A stretch of 64,000 nt of DNA from Mycobacterium scrofulaceum (GTDB taxonomy: Bacteria > Actinomycetota > Actinomycetes > Mycobacteriales > Mycobacteriaceae). Under the pieces are notes generated by a model that was given only the letters and a program-made list of their open reading frames with translations, was not told the origin of the DNA and made no database searches. How positions within the stretch are numbered: position 1 is the stretch's first letter; each line of letters starts with the position of its first letter. A program made the translations under genes and the position numbers. The DNA is taken from positions 62,001 to 126,000 of the forward strand of contig NZ_LZJW01000019.1 of assembly GCF_001667885.1 (NCBI RefSeq). Direction: 5' to 3'. Shown one piece after another: positions 7,917 through 16,110 of the stretch.

Positions 7917-10900
7917 TCAACCGAGGCCGGCGTCGATGAGCAGCCGCGGCAATCCGTGTTGGGCGCACTGGGCACACACCAGTGCGAGGTCGTCGCGCGC
8001 CTCGTCGGCGCGCCCGACGGCCGTAAGGGTTTCGACCAGCAGCAGGCGGGCCTGCAGGTTCGCCAGCGGCCGGGCGGCCGCGTCGATACCGGCCAGCAGC
8101 GCCTTGGCGTTCCGGCATGCCCGGTCGCGGTCGTCACGGGCGCGGCTTCGGGCGAGCAGCCGGATGCCGGAGGCCGCGTCGAGCTCGGCGGTGACGGTGG
8201 CGATGCCGTTCCCGTCCCGGGGCACGTCACCGGCGGCCCGCAGCCGGTCGGCCTCCGCGGGCTCGAGTTTCAGCCCCAGCCGGACCCGTTCGTGGTTGAT
8301 GGCGGCCGCCAGGCGCGGCAGCCGCAGCTTCTCGGCGACCGCCATCCCGGCGTCGAGACGGCCGATCGCCTCCTCCCGATCACCTTGCGCGGCTTTGATT
8401 TTGGCACCGACGACGTAGCGCGCCGCCAGATAATCGACCCCGCCGCCTTCCGGGCCGAGGTGATAGCTTTCTTCCAGCAGCTCGGCCGCCTCACCCAATT
8501 CGCCCGTCTCGTAGAGCAATTCGCCGAGCACCGCGCCGGCGATGCGGGCCGCATAGGAGTGCGGGCCCACCGCCGATCCGATCTCGAACGCTTCGCGGAA
8601 CTTGCGCAGCGCGAGACCGATGTCGAGCCGTTGGCGGGCGGCGATGCCGGCCCAGCTGCACGCGTAGACGGCGCCCACCGCGCCAACCTGCTCGTTGAAG
8701 GGCTCCGCCCAGGCCAGGAGTTGCTGCGCGGCCGGCAAATCGAAACGGTAGATCGCCGCGAACGCCAACGCGGTGGCCGCGGCCTGCGGCAGCACCGGAC
8801 GCAGCTCGTCCGCGCTGGACACGACGTCGGCCAGCAGTTCCTCGAGCCCGTCGGTCCGATCGGCGTAGATCTCGGCCACCGCCCGCACCACGCTGGCCTC
8901 CAGGGCCAGGTCCGCGCGCCTGGTCTCGGGCAGGTCCGCCTTGGCCAGCGCGGCGGTGAAGCGCTGTAGTGCGGCCTCGGTGGCCTCGCTGCGGTGCAGC
9001 AGGATGTTGGCCCACGCCGACGCGAGCTGCAACAGCGGCCGGGAGACCACGAGCTGCGGGGGCAGCTTCTCGACCAGGCCCAGAAAGGTCGTCATGCGCG
9101 ACTGGTTGATCAGCGCCCTGGTCTCCAGGCGCTCGACCAGATCGACCGCGTGCGCGGTCTCCCCCGCGGCCAGCGCGTGGTCGACGGCCTCGCTGATGAG
9201 GTCATGCTCGGCGAACCACTCCGAGGCCGTGTGGTGCAGCTCGGCGAGACGCCCGGGATCGTCGCGCTCGAGCCGGCGCCGCAGGAACCCGGCGAACATC
9301 TGGTGGTAGCGAAACCATTGCGGGGCATGGTCGATGTGCCGCAGGAACAGGCCACGCCGCTCGATGTCCTCGAGAATGGCGTGTCCGCCACCGACTTCGG
9401 CGAGCACCGATGCCAGCTCCCCGCAGATCCGTTCGGTGATCGAGGTCGCCATCATGAACTCGACCAGCTCGAACTCCAGGGTGTCCAGCACATTCTCGGC
9501 GAGGAACTCTTCGACCGCCTCGTCGTCACCGGACATGCGGCTGACCAGTTCACCGGCGTCGCCGCCGCCGCGCAGGGACAGCGTCGCCAGTTGCAGGGCG
9601 GCGACCCAGCCGTCCGTCGACGCGGTCAGGGCCGCGATATCCTCTCCGGCCAGCTGCAGCCCCGCGACGTCATTGAGCAGGGACCGCGCCTCGTCGGCGT
9701 CGAAACGCAGCTTCTCGCAATCGATTTCGACCAGCTCGTCGCGGACTCGCAGCTTGCTCAACGTCACCGCGGGGCGCGACCAGCTGGTCACGACGATCTG
9801 CAGATGATCACCCCCGTGCTCGATCAGGAAGCGCAGGGCATCGATCGCTTGGGGGTCGGACACCCGCTGCCAGTCGTCCACGACCAGGGTGAGCGGTTCG
9901 CCAAGGTCGTCGATCGCGTCGATCAGCGAGGTCAACACGTAGCGGGTCGCCTCGTCGCCGCGCTGTTCGAGCATCTGCTCGAGCGGTTCGGCGAGGGCGG
10001 GACGCACCCGCCGGATCGCGGCGAGCAGGTGGGCGAGGAACCACACCACGTTGTTGTCGTCGGCGTCCACCGTCAGCCAGGCCACCGTCACGCCGGCGGC
10101 GGTCAGTTCGGCGCGCCACTGGGCCACCAGGGTGGTCTTGCCGTATCCCGACGGCGCGTGCAAGAGGATCAGCCGCCGCCGCCCGGCCTCGCGAAGCAGC
10201 GCCATCAACCGGTCGCGCGGAACGAGCGATCGAGTCGAGGCGGGGGGACGGAATTTCGTCGCCGGCGCCGGCGGCGTCGACGCGGTCTCGCGAGCGCGGT
10301 ACGCGGCCGCCGGGACTGTCGATCCCGCGAGGTCGACGGGCACGACCATCGCGTCGACGGGGATCCGGTGACGGCGTTGCGCCTCCCGCAGCTGCTCGCC
10401 ATATTGGAGCGCGGTGACCGGCCGGCGCGTGGGGTCGCGCGTCATGCCGGCGTCGATCACGGCGATGACGTCGCCGGGCACGCCCCGTTCGGTCAGCATT
10501 TCGGTGACCGACCGGGCCATCGGCGGGTGGCCGGTCAGCGCGCAGAACAGCGTGGCTCCCAGCGAGTAGACGTCGGAACCGGTTGTCGGCGTGGCTCCTT
10601 CGAGCAGCTCGGGCGCGATGAACGCCGGTGAGCCGATGACCACCCCGGCGCGGGTCTCGAACCCGCCGGCGATCCGCGCGAGGCCGAAGTCGGTCAGCTG
10701 CGGCTCGCCGTAGTCGGTCAGCAGGACGTTTCCCGGCTTCACGTCGCGGTGCAGAATGCCGGAACGGTGCGCGGCCTCCAGCGCCCCGGCGAGCTTGACG
10801 CCGATGCTGAGCACCTCCGGCCACGGCAGGGGGCCCTGGCCGCTGACCAAGCCCCACAGTGACCCCTTGTCGTGGTAGGGCATGACGATGAACGGCCGGC

Positions 10901-11180
10901 CGCTGCGGGTGGTGCCGGCCTGCAGGACCGTGACGATGTGCGGGTGCCCGGAGAGCCGGCCCATCGCGCGCTGCTCGCGCAGGAAGCGGTCGAGGTTGTC
11001 GGGGTCGAGGTCGTTGGTGAGCACCTTGACCGCCACCAGGCGGTCGAGCTCGGGCTGCGCGCAGCGGTAGACGACCCCGAATCCCCCGCGCCCAATCTCC
11101 TCGACATCCTCGAAATCGAGTTCCGCGGCGACCCCGGCGATCAGATCCTGCTGGATCGCCTCTGCGTCCACGTCGGCCAT
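7917..11180 (-). CDS. pknK: PknK-type serine/threonine kinase fused to a STAND/MalT-like regulator
   Basis: A 1087-residue protein. Residues 25-275 form a Hanks-type kinase: glycine loop IGRGGFGVVYR (29-39), Lys in AVKVL (52), HRDVKPGN (144-151), DFG (164-166) and the APE-like PEL segment. A Ser/Pro/Thr linker is followed by an AAA/STAND module with P-loop APSGYGKTT (about 342-350) and a Walker B-like LTLVVDDW, then a long TPR-like helical region to the end. The order and length match M. tuberculosis PknK (about 1110 aa), which phosphorylates regulators and affects growth and translation. I see no clear C-terminal LuxR DNA-binding domain. The gene ends facing the MmpS-like repeat gene and begins beside tRNA-Val. 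Confidence 0.88.
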   Translation of the reverse strand: MADVDAEAIQQDLIAGVAAELDFEDVEEIGRGGFGVVYRCAQPELDRLVAVKVLTNDLDPDNLDRFLREQRAMGRLSGHPHIVTVLQAGTTRSGRPFIVMPYHDKGSLWGLVSGQGPLPWPEVLSIGVKLAGALEAAHRSGILHRDVKPGNVLLTDYGEPQLTDFGLARIAGGFETRAGVVIGSPAFIAPELLEGATPTTGSDVYSLGATLFCALTGHPPMARSVTEMLTERGVPGDVIAVIDAGMTRDPTRRPVTALQYGEQLREAQRRHRIPVDAMVVPVDLAGSTVPAAAYRARETASTPPAPATKFRPPASTRSLVPRDRLMALLREAGRRRLILLHAPSGYGKTTLVAQWRAELTAAGVTVAWLTVDADDNNVVWFLAHLLAAIRRVRPALAEPLEQMLEQRGDEATRYVLTSLIDAIDDLGEPLTLVVDDWQRVSDPQAIDALRFLIEHGGDHLQIVVTSWSRPAVTLSKLRVRDELVEIDCEKLRFDADEARSLLNDVAGLQLAGEDIAALTASTDGWVAALQLATLSLRGGGDAGELVSRMSGDDEAVEEFLAENVLDTLEFELVEFMMATSITERICGELASVLAEVGGGHAILEDIERRGLFLRHIDHAPQWFRYHQMFAGFLRRRLERDDPGRLAELHHTASEWFAEHDLISEAVDHALAAGETAHAVDLVERLETRALINQSRMTTFLGLVEKLPPQLVVSRPLLQLASAWANILLHRSEATEAALQRFTAALAKADLPETRRADLALEASVVRAVAEIYADRTDGLEELLADVVSSADELRPVLPQAAATALAFAAIYRFDLPAAQQLLAWAEPFNEQVGAVGAVYACSWAGIAARQRLDIGLALRKFREAFEIGSAVGPHSYAARIAGAVLGELLYETGELGEAAELLEESYHLGPEGGGVDYLAARYVVGAKIKAAQGDREEAIGRLDAGMAVAEKLRLPRLAAAINHERVRLGLKLEPAEADRLRAAGDVPRDGNGIATVTAELDAASGIRLLARSRARDDRDRACRNAKALLAGIDAAARPLANLQARLLLVETLTAVGRADEARDDLALVCAQCAQHGLPRLLIDAGLG

Positions 11181-11294
11181 CGACGGTCTCTGTCCTCGCG
11201 ACTAAGGCCGGTGCGCCTTGCACTGGTCGTGTCACCATATCGCGGAATGACCTGCGGCGATGGCGGGAAAATTCGCGCTCGAACAGCCAATTGG

Positions 11295-11369
11295 TGGTGG
11301 TCCCGGCTGGGATCGAACCAGCGACCTTCCGCGTGTGAAGCGGACGCTCTCCCACTGAGCCACGGGACC
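11295..11369 (-). tRNA. tRNA-Val (anticodon CAC)
   Basis: The minus strand gives a complete cloverleaf of 75 nt including encoded CCA. The acceptor arm is GGTCCCG paired with CGGGACC, the D arm has GCTC/GAGC, the anticodon loop is TTCACAC within a TCCGC/GCGGA stem, and the T arm contains GGTTCGATCCC. It is the only tRNA of the cluster on this strand, 114 bp upstream of the pknK start. Confidence 0.95.
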
Positions 11370-11548
11370 TGCGCCGAGAGGCGAACGACGTCGAAGACTA
11401 GCACGGACCGGCTCCCCCAGTATGGGCCGCGTGCGCCTGTCGGGGTCTGCGCTAGCCTGGACGCGGCTCGTACCAAGAAATTTGTATGTGCCCGCTCACG
11501 TGGACTATCGTCGTGCTTCGCAACGGGCGACGATCTCGTCCGAGGCGC

Positions 11549-11621
11549 GCGGATGTAGCGCAGTTGGTAGCGCATCACCTTGCCAAGGTGAGGGTCGCGG
11601 GTTCGAATCCCGTCATCCGCT
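11549..11621 (+). tRNA. tRNA-Gly (anticodon GCC)
   Basis: A 73-nt cloverleaf: acceptor GCGGATG/CATCCGC, anticodon loop TTGCCAA in a CACCT/AGGTG stem, and T loop GGTTCGAATCC. CCA is not encoded (the sequence continues TCGA), unlike the three other tRNA genes nearby. First of three tandem plus-strand tRNA genes. Confidence 0.95.
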
Positions 11622-11649
11622 CGAAGGTGCAAGTGGCATCAATCCCAGC

Positions 11650-11723
11650 GGTGGAGTGGCCGAGTGGTGAGGCAACGGCCTGCAAAGCCGTGCACACGGG
11701 TTCGATTCCCGTCTCCACCTCCA
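11650..11723 (+). tRNA. tRNA-Cys (anticodon GCA)
   Basis: A 74-nt gene with encoded CCA. Acceptor GGTGGAG/CTCCACC, anticodon loop CTGCAAA in a CGGC/GCCG stem, T loop GGTTCGATTCC. It lies 28 bp after tRNA-Gly and 13 bp before tRNA-Val, so the three are probably one transcript. Confidence 0.95.
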
Positions 11724-11736
11724 GCTTTTGACCCCG

Positions 11737-11811
11737 GCGCGATTAGCTCAGCGGGAGAGCGCTTCCCTGACACGGAAGAGGTCACTGGTTCAATCCCAGT
11801 ATCGCGCACCA
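11737..11811 (+). tRNA. tRNA-Val (anticodon GAC)
   Basis: A 75-nt gene with encoded CCA. Acceptor GCGCGAT/ATCGCGC, anticodon loop CTGACAC in a CTTCC/GGAAG stem, T loop GGTTCAATCCC. It is the last tRNA of the tandem. The sequence after its 3' end opens a 378-bp gene-free stretch and then the accessory region of exported proteins. Confidence 0.95.
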
Positions 11812-12189
11812 CGTTTGACGTGCGAAAACGTCGCGTATCCGTCATTGGCAAGACGTGTCCAAGACATTCGATCACGGTTCATCGCCCCGATCTCCGCTTA
11901 ACGCCATGACCCTCACGCCGCGCCGTGTGACTTCCTACAACGACTGGCTTACGGCGTCGTGGCGAGTAGTACGGAAGTCTGAGTCTGGGACATCAGCCAC
12001 GCCGCCACCGTGGTGATGTTCAGCGTCAATCTGGCCAGCCTTTGGTGCCGCGCGGAGAGGCGGAAAACTCCGTTGCTGCGGCACCTTGCCGGGACAAGCA
12101 GCTTGCTAAGCCAATGGACACCGAGGACGACTGAAACGTTCGTCTGCTTTCCCGGCGGCTCGCGCCTGCCACGATTTCAGAGCCAGACC
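11812..12189. other. Gene-free stretch after the tRNA cluster
   Basis: No open frame here has a plausible start, ribosome site and mycobacterial protein character. I looked for integrase remnants and for a repeated tRNA 3' end that would mark an attachment site and found neither by eye. The stretch is less GC-rich than its surroundings in places and may be decayed sequence at the edge of the accessory region. Confidence 0.5.
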
Positions 12190-12480
12190 TCAGTGCGCGA
12201 GTGCGCGGCCTTCGTCTTGGCAGCCGGCGATGAAATCAGCGGGAGAGTCCACTCGGGTGACCTTGCCGCTTTTCAAATCGCTGTTGAGCACCCTTTGGCA
12301 GTACTGGGCCCAGTCTGTGCTGGGGCCCAGTTGGACGTGGTACTGCTGGATCTGTTCGTCGATTGCCTGTTTGCCTTGCCCATAAGACGGGGAGTCAGGA
12401 TCGGCCGCCGCGAGAGGCACAAACGCGAGGGAGGCGGCGCTGATAAGCGCTGCCAGGCCCAATCCGCGACGGTAAATCAC
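12190..12480 (-). CDS. Small exported protein of unknown function
   Basis: A 96-residue protein from the GTG at 12480. Its N-terminus (VIYRRGLGLAALISAASL) is a good signal peptide ending near PLAAADPDSP. The mature 65 residues have two Cys (YCQRVL and GCQDEG) that could form one disulfide, a pattern shared with many short mycobacterial secreted proteins. An ATG at 12549 is in frame and would add 23 residues, overlapping the preceding lipoprotein gene by 13 bp, but would make an unusually long basic n-region. AGAGG lies about 12 nt before the GTG. Downstream member of the same-strand group beginning at 14554. Confidence 0.6.
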   Translation of the reverse strand: MIYRRGLGLAALISAASLAFVPLAAADPDSPSYGQGKQAIDEQIQQYHVQLGPSTDWAQYCQRVLNSDLKSGKVTRVDSPADFIAGCQDEGRALAH

Positions 12481-12536
12481 GGTGAAATCGTACCTCTTTG
12501 CCGACGTCACAGGCTTTGTGCGAGCTGTGAGGTGCT

Positions 12537-13073
12537 TCAGAAAGTCCATGATCCGGCGGGGTCAAGGACGAACCCGCGGTTGAGTTGTGGGTCGATACAG
12601 GCGGTGAGCCGGTCAGCGCCCACCACGCAGGTGATATCTGCCTTGGTGATTTTTTGGCCGACGTTGAGCAGCGGCGTGGTGATGATCGGGCATCCGGTGC
12701 CCTTCTGGAAAGTGTAGGGGCCGAGGTCGGTCGGCAGTGATGTCGGCGATCCCACCATCGAGCAGCCGTCGCTGCCCACCGGGGCGTTGTCAGGAAGCCC
12801 CGGAAGCGGTCCGTCACAGCTTGCGCTGACGTGATCACCTGGCTTGGCCGAATTGGGCAAAATGCATTGCAATCCGTCGGGGGTGGCGAAATAGGCGGCG
12901 CCGCCCGCGCGGGCGGCCGAGGTATAGGGTCCGGGGTCGACAGCTTGAAAAGCGTTGAGGTCGGGAAACTTTGGCGGTGCTGCCGTAGCGACGCCGGGAG
13001 TTGAGCGGGAACACCCCATCCCCAATACCGCGATCGCGGCGGTTGAAGCCACTATGGCCGCTTTGCATGACAC
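12537..13073 (-). CDS. Putative lipoprotein downstream of a modular effector-like protein
   Basis: A 178-residue exported protein from GTG 13073, with GGGAGG 9 nt upstream placed immediately after the stop of the preceding gene (14-bp gap), so the two are surely co-transcribed. The signal segment ends LGMGC; this is a weak lipobox (Met at -2), so lipidation is likely but not certain. The mature region has six Cys, including LQCILPN, SASCDG and GCSM, suggesting disulfides. No known family recognised. The position right after a protein sharing its N-terminal module with the hydrolase at 20503-22449, which also has a lipoprotein gene after it, suggests a partner or protective role; this is inference. 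Confidence 0.7.
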   Translation of the reverse strand: MSCKAAIVASTAAIAVLGMGCSRSTPGVATAAPPKFPDLNAFQAVDPGPYTSAARAGGAAYFATPDGLQCILPNSAKPGDHVSASCDGPLPGLPDNAPVGSDGCSMVGSPTSLPTDLGPYTFQKGTGCPIITTPLLNVGQKITKADITCVVGADRLTACIDPQLNRGFVLDPAGSWTF

Positions 13074-13087
13074 GCTGTCTCGCCTCC

Positions 13088-14554
13088 CTAATGTTGGACG
13101 CCGAAGCTGGTCGTCCAGGTGTTCGGGTCATAGATCGGTCCTGGCGGCCACGTACTCACCCGCAGCTGGACCGTTTCGAGCCCAGTTGCCGGATTGAGGG
13201 ATGTGCCGATCACGGTGGGACCGTAGACAGTTGGCAGTTGGCTCGGCGCGATCAGTGTTTGGGGTGTGGCCCCCATCAGTCCTTGTGGGGTAGCCGCGGT
13301 GATGGCCTGCACCGGTCCGCCGTTCGTGGCGCCGACAAGCATGAATCCGCCGCCTTGCAGCGAAACCACTTGGCTCTCACGGTCACCGGGCAGGCTGACA
13401 TCGCCCACCCGCTGCAAGGAATTGACCCACGCATTGGGTTTGGCCGGGTCGATCGGTCCCGACACCCACAGGCCCCGGTTGGTGTCGCCGACTTTGTTAC
13501 TGGTGTTCCCGATGATCACCATCTGCCTGGTTGCGGGGTCATATACCCCGGAGGCTTGATATATCCCCGGCAGGTCGCCCACTTTGACGGGGTGACCGGG
13601 GTCGGTGTAATCCCAGACGCTGCCGTTCGTCGCGTACTCGTTGACCCCATCCTGAACGCTCCCGTCGGGATGGCTGAAGAACGCGTACCGGTGACCGTCG
13701 GGGCCCAGCGCGGTTCCCGTCGGCAGTGGCCGGGTGCCCGGCGGACCCTGCGCCAATTCTGAGGCTGGGCTGCGGGGGAAGCCGTCGCGCGGATCGCCGC
13801 CAAACGTGGGGCCCTGCCCGTCCTGGAACTGGTCCTGCAGGTCATAGGTGTTCTGCTCGTGCTGGGGTGGCCCTGCAGGGCCGGTGATCCTGGGATCGGG
13901 AGCAGCGCCTTGCCCATCCCCGAAGCCAGCCGGCTTGAACTCGCCCACGGCCTGGGCCTCCTGCGGGGTCAGGTTGCCGTTCGCCTGCGCCTGATGCAGC
14001 GACCTCGTGTAAACGTCGCGGATTGAATTCATCTGCTTCAAGGCGTCGCGCGTGTCATCGTCGGCGTCCGCGTGCGCGTCTCGGATCAACGTCTCCAGCT
14101 GAGCCCGACTCTTCGCGTCGAGCGGCCCTTGCAGATCCTTCTTCGCCGCAGTGATGAGTTTGTCCAAGAGCCGCAGCTGGCGCTCCAGTAAGGCGATCTC
14201 CGCGGCGCCCTCCTTCTGCGCCGCGGCCAGCATGCCGGCGATGTTCTCCAAGTCGTCGCCGATCTTCGGCAGCTGCTCCGTATGTAGCCCAAGGGATTTG
14301 GTGAGGCGCGCAACCTCTGCGGAGCCATTGATCGGATGGTCGCCGTCCTGGTGATTCCAGGCGGCGTCGAATCGCTTACGGGCCTGCTCGAATGAGTGCT
14401 CGGCCTCCGCGGTGCAGCGGCCCGCGGCATGGAAGGCCTCTGCGAGCTGAGAAATCTGGAATGGGCTGCCCGCTTGCAAGCTCTGGTTGACCGCCCACGG
14501 ATCACCCCCGGCGGCACCGACCAGCTCCGCCTGGCTCAGATTCTCAAACTGCAT
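13088..14554 (-). CDS. Modular protein: helical N-terminal module plus beta-rich C-terminal domain
   Basis: A 488-residue protein without a signal peptide. Residues 1-190 (GGDPWAVNQSLQAG ... FEQARKRFDAAWNH ... DHPINGSAEV) are helical and about 70% identical by eye to the N-terminus of the hydrolase at 20503-22449. A Gly/Pro/Gln linker follows (about 200-270). The C-terminal 210 residues contain repeated segments such as HRYAFFSHPDGSVQDG, ASGVYDPATRQMVIIG and RGLWVSGPIDPAKPNAW that suggest a beta-propeller, possibly of the five-bladed DUF4185-like kind. The arrangement, a shared N-terminus with exchangeable C-termini, is that of polymorphic effectors. How it is exported, if at all, is not visible. 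A lipoprotein gene follows at once. Confidence 0.72.
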   Translation of the reverse strand: MQFENLSQAELVGAAGGDPWAVNQSLQAGSPFQISQLAEAFHAAGRCTAEAEHSFEQARKRFDAAWNHQDGDHPINGSAEVARLTKSLGLHTEQLPKIGDDLENIAGMLAAAQKEGAAEIALLERQLRLLDKLITAAKKDLQGPLDAKSRAQLETLIRDAHADADDDTRDALKQMNSIRDVYTRSLHQAQANGNLTPQEAQAVGEFKPAGFGDGQGAAPDPRITGPAGPPQHEQNTYDLQDQFQDGQGPTFGGDPRDGFPRSPASELAQGPPGTRPLPTGTALGPDGHRYAFFSHPDGSVQDGVNEYATNGSVWDYTDPGHPVKVGDLPGIYQASGVYDPATRQMVIIGNTSNKVGDTNRGLWVSGPIDPAKPNAWVNSLQRVGDVSLPGDRESQVVSLQGGGFMLVGATNGGPVQAITAATPQGLMGATPQTLIAPSQLPTVYGPTVIGTSLNPATGLETVQLRVSTWPPGPIYDPNTWTTSFGVQH

Positions 14555-14972
14555 CCCACCGTAAGCGGCTGGCGGTCAGCGCCGACGAAATCACCGCACC
14601 CTTCTCAAGCCGGTTTAACACCGTGAATGAGCAACCGTCAAATACCGCGGATGCGTTGATAACCCGCGGACTCATAGCTCACGCACGCCGAGGTCTAGCT
14701 GGGCCGAATCCAGCGGCCGGATCGCGCCGTGTTCGGCTGGGCGCCTTGGCTATTCGTGTGTGTGAGAAACCACCTGGCTCGTTCACCAAACCCAAAGGAT
14801 GCGTTCGCCGTCGGCGTGCGCATGGGCCGCCGTATAACGCGGCGAGCTGGCGTCTTGACGTCGAACAAGGGTTTGCGGCTCGCAACCCGCGCGGGTCGCC
14901 ACCGGTCGACTGGGGTTGTCGTCGCCGCGCTAGTAGCGGCCGCGGGTTCGGGCGGTCGCGAACCTGGACAGC
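14555..14972. other. Gene-free stretch upstream of the modular protein
   Basis: This 418-bp stretch should contain the promoter of the minus-strand gene ending its 5' side at 14554. Frames crossing it on either strand are Arg-rich shadows without ribosome sites. I see no tRNA, hairpin of note or insertion-sequence end. Confidence 0.5.
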
Positions 14973-15107
14973 TCAGTTCCCGATCGGTGGCTTGGGTTCG
15001 CCCAGCACCGGAGGGTACGGACCCTCGCCCTCTTCTGGCACGACCGGCGCGTCCTCCCCTGTCTGGGCGTCGTCGGCGGTGTCGTCGTCTTCGTTGCGTC
15101 GGGTCAT
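14973..15107 (-). CDS. Small acidic Pro-rich protein (44 aa)
   Basis: A short gene with strong translation signals: AGGAAGGAAA lies 4-13 nt upstream of the ATG at 15107. The product begins MTRRNEDDDTADDAQ and ends GEPKPPIGN; it is very acidic in its first half, Pro-rich in its second, and has no membrane segment or Cys. It looks like an intrinsically disordered cytosolic protein. Short acidic proteins of this type occur in mycobacteria but I cannot name a family. Third positions are strongly G/C, as in neighbouring genes, supporting that it is coding. Confidence 0.6.
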   Translation of the reverse strand: MTRRNEDDDTADDAQTGEDAPVVPEEGEGPYPPVLGEPKPPIGN

Positions 15108-15339
15108 CGGCTTTCCTTCCTGGCGATGGATAGCCCATACCCACACGCGATGGTCGGAACCACGTCAAACGATGAGTTCCACAACGCGGTCGCGGCCTAC
15201 ACCAGCGGCGGCTGACTAGCGGTGCTGGCGCTCATCCCCCACTGCCCTGGGGAAAGTGTCCCCTTCGGCGCTCTCGGTCGCTCCAAGTCGATGAACGCAA
15301 GCCCGAACGACGGGCCGCGACGACCTACAGGAGACCACC

Positions 15340-15654
15340 ATGAAGAACACCCACAAGCCGATCCGGTTCCGCTACGTCGCCACGCTGTTCGGCGCGCTGG
15401 CCATCGTCGCGCTGGCACCTGCCACCGCTTACGCCGAGCCCAGCGGGCCCACCGGCGGGGGCGGCGGATGCCACTACACCGACCCGGACGGCTATGACAT
15501 CCCGATCGACGAGGGCCAGGGCGTGATCGTCGCCGGCAAGCTCGTCACATGCACCAACGGCAAGACGGTCGTCACCGACGCGCCGGCGCGCACCCACCCC
15601 CGCCCGCCGGTTTCACCGCCCAATCACCTGCCGGTGCTCACCCGCAAGGCGTAG
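15340..15654 (+). CDS. Small exported protein of unknown function
   Basis: A 104-residue protein with AGGAG 8 nt before the ATG. A signal peptide (YVATLFGALAIVALA) ends at ATAYAEP. The mature part has GGGGGCHYTDPDGYDIPIDEGQ and VTCTNGKTVV, two Cys that may pair, and a Pro-rich tail ending LPVLTRKA. It is the only plus-strand gene between 11.8 and 20.5 kb and is followed by a hairpin that separates it from the convergent gene. Confidence 0.72.
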   Translation: MKNTHKPIRFRYVATLFGALAIVALAPATAYAEPSGPTGGGGGCHYTDPDGYDIPIDEGQGVIVAGKLVTCTNGKTVVTDAPARTHPRPPVSPPNHLPVLTRKA

Positions 15655-15692
15655 ACACCGCAACCACACTGACGCCGTCACTCACCGCCGGA

Positions 15693-15719
15693 GCCGCCAC
15701 CGTGAAACGCGGTGGCGGC
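15693..15719. terminator. Hairpin between convergent genes
   Basis: A perfect 10-bp stem, GCCGCCACCG with CGGTGGCGGC, around a 7-nt loop. It sits 38 bp after one stop codon and 8 bp after the convergent one, as expected for a shared terminator. There is no U-tract, which is common for mycobacterial hairpin terminators. Confidence 0.6.
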
Positions 15720-15727
15720 CGCCGACT

Positions 15728-16018
15728 TTACGGATGCTCCTGAACGACGCACTCCACAATGCGATTGGCCAAGCGCGGGTCAAATCCCATGTGCGAGACC
15801 TTCTGCGCTTCGGCAGCCGGGGTAACACCGGAGTTGAGATCCTGCTCGATGGTCCCGATGAGCTGCTGGTTCTGGTAGTCGTGTTCCCACAGCGGAATTT
15901 CGGTAATGCTTCCGACGCAGTTTCCGTAGCCGCTCAAGTCGGCACGAGCGGGCGCGGGCGCCACCATCGCGATGGCTACGCCGACGGCGGCAGCAACACA
16001 CAACGAACGCACGGTCAT
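15728..16018 (-). CDS. Small exported protein of unknown function
   Basis: A 96-residue protein. A signal peptide (MTVRSLCVAAAVGVAIAMVA) ends near PARADLSG; the mature 70 residues contain YGNCVGSI and IVECVVQEHP, one Cys near each end. The segment AAEAQKVSHMGFDP recalls the helical layout of DUF732 proteins but the match is weak. The ATG at 16018 was chosen because upstream sequence in the same frame is Arg-rich and unlike a signal peptide. Confidence 0.65.
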   Translation of the reverse strand: MTVRSLCVAAAVGVAIAMVAPAPARADLSGYGNCVGSITEIPLWEHDYQNQQLIGTIEQDLNSGVTPAAEAQKVSHMGFDPRLANRIVECVVQEHP

Positions 16019-16110
16019 CTGGTTACCCCGCCACGACGCTCGGCAATCAGCAAACGGTTTGCGCCCGGCCGCCCGCGGTGGGTGATCGTTTTTCCCGGCG
16101 CCGGCAGCAG

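Noticed and set aside
8994..10631. 545-residue open frame on the plus strand inside pknK
   Set aside because: It is antisense to a well-recognised kinase/STAND gene, is Arg/Gln/His-rich as expected for a GC-rich shadow frame, and has no ribosome site.
11812..12189. Integrase remnant or attachment site after tRNA-Val
   Set aside because: No recognisable integrase residues in any frame and no duplicated tRNA 3' end seen in the window by eye.
14695..15168. 157-residue minus-strand frame in the gene-poor region
   Set aside because: Arg/Pro-rich without start signals and conflicts with the better-supported 44-residue gene in another frame.
15126..15215. 29-residue open frame (MDSPYPHAMVG...) on the plus strand
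   Set aside because: No ribosome site, very short, and overlaps the leader of the 44-residue gene on the other strand; could be a decayed gene end.
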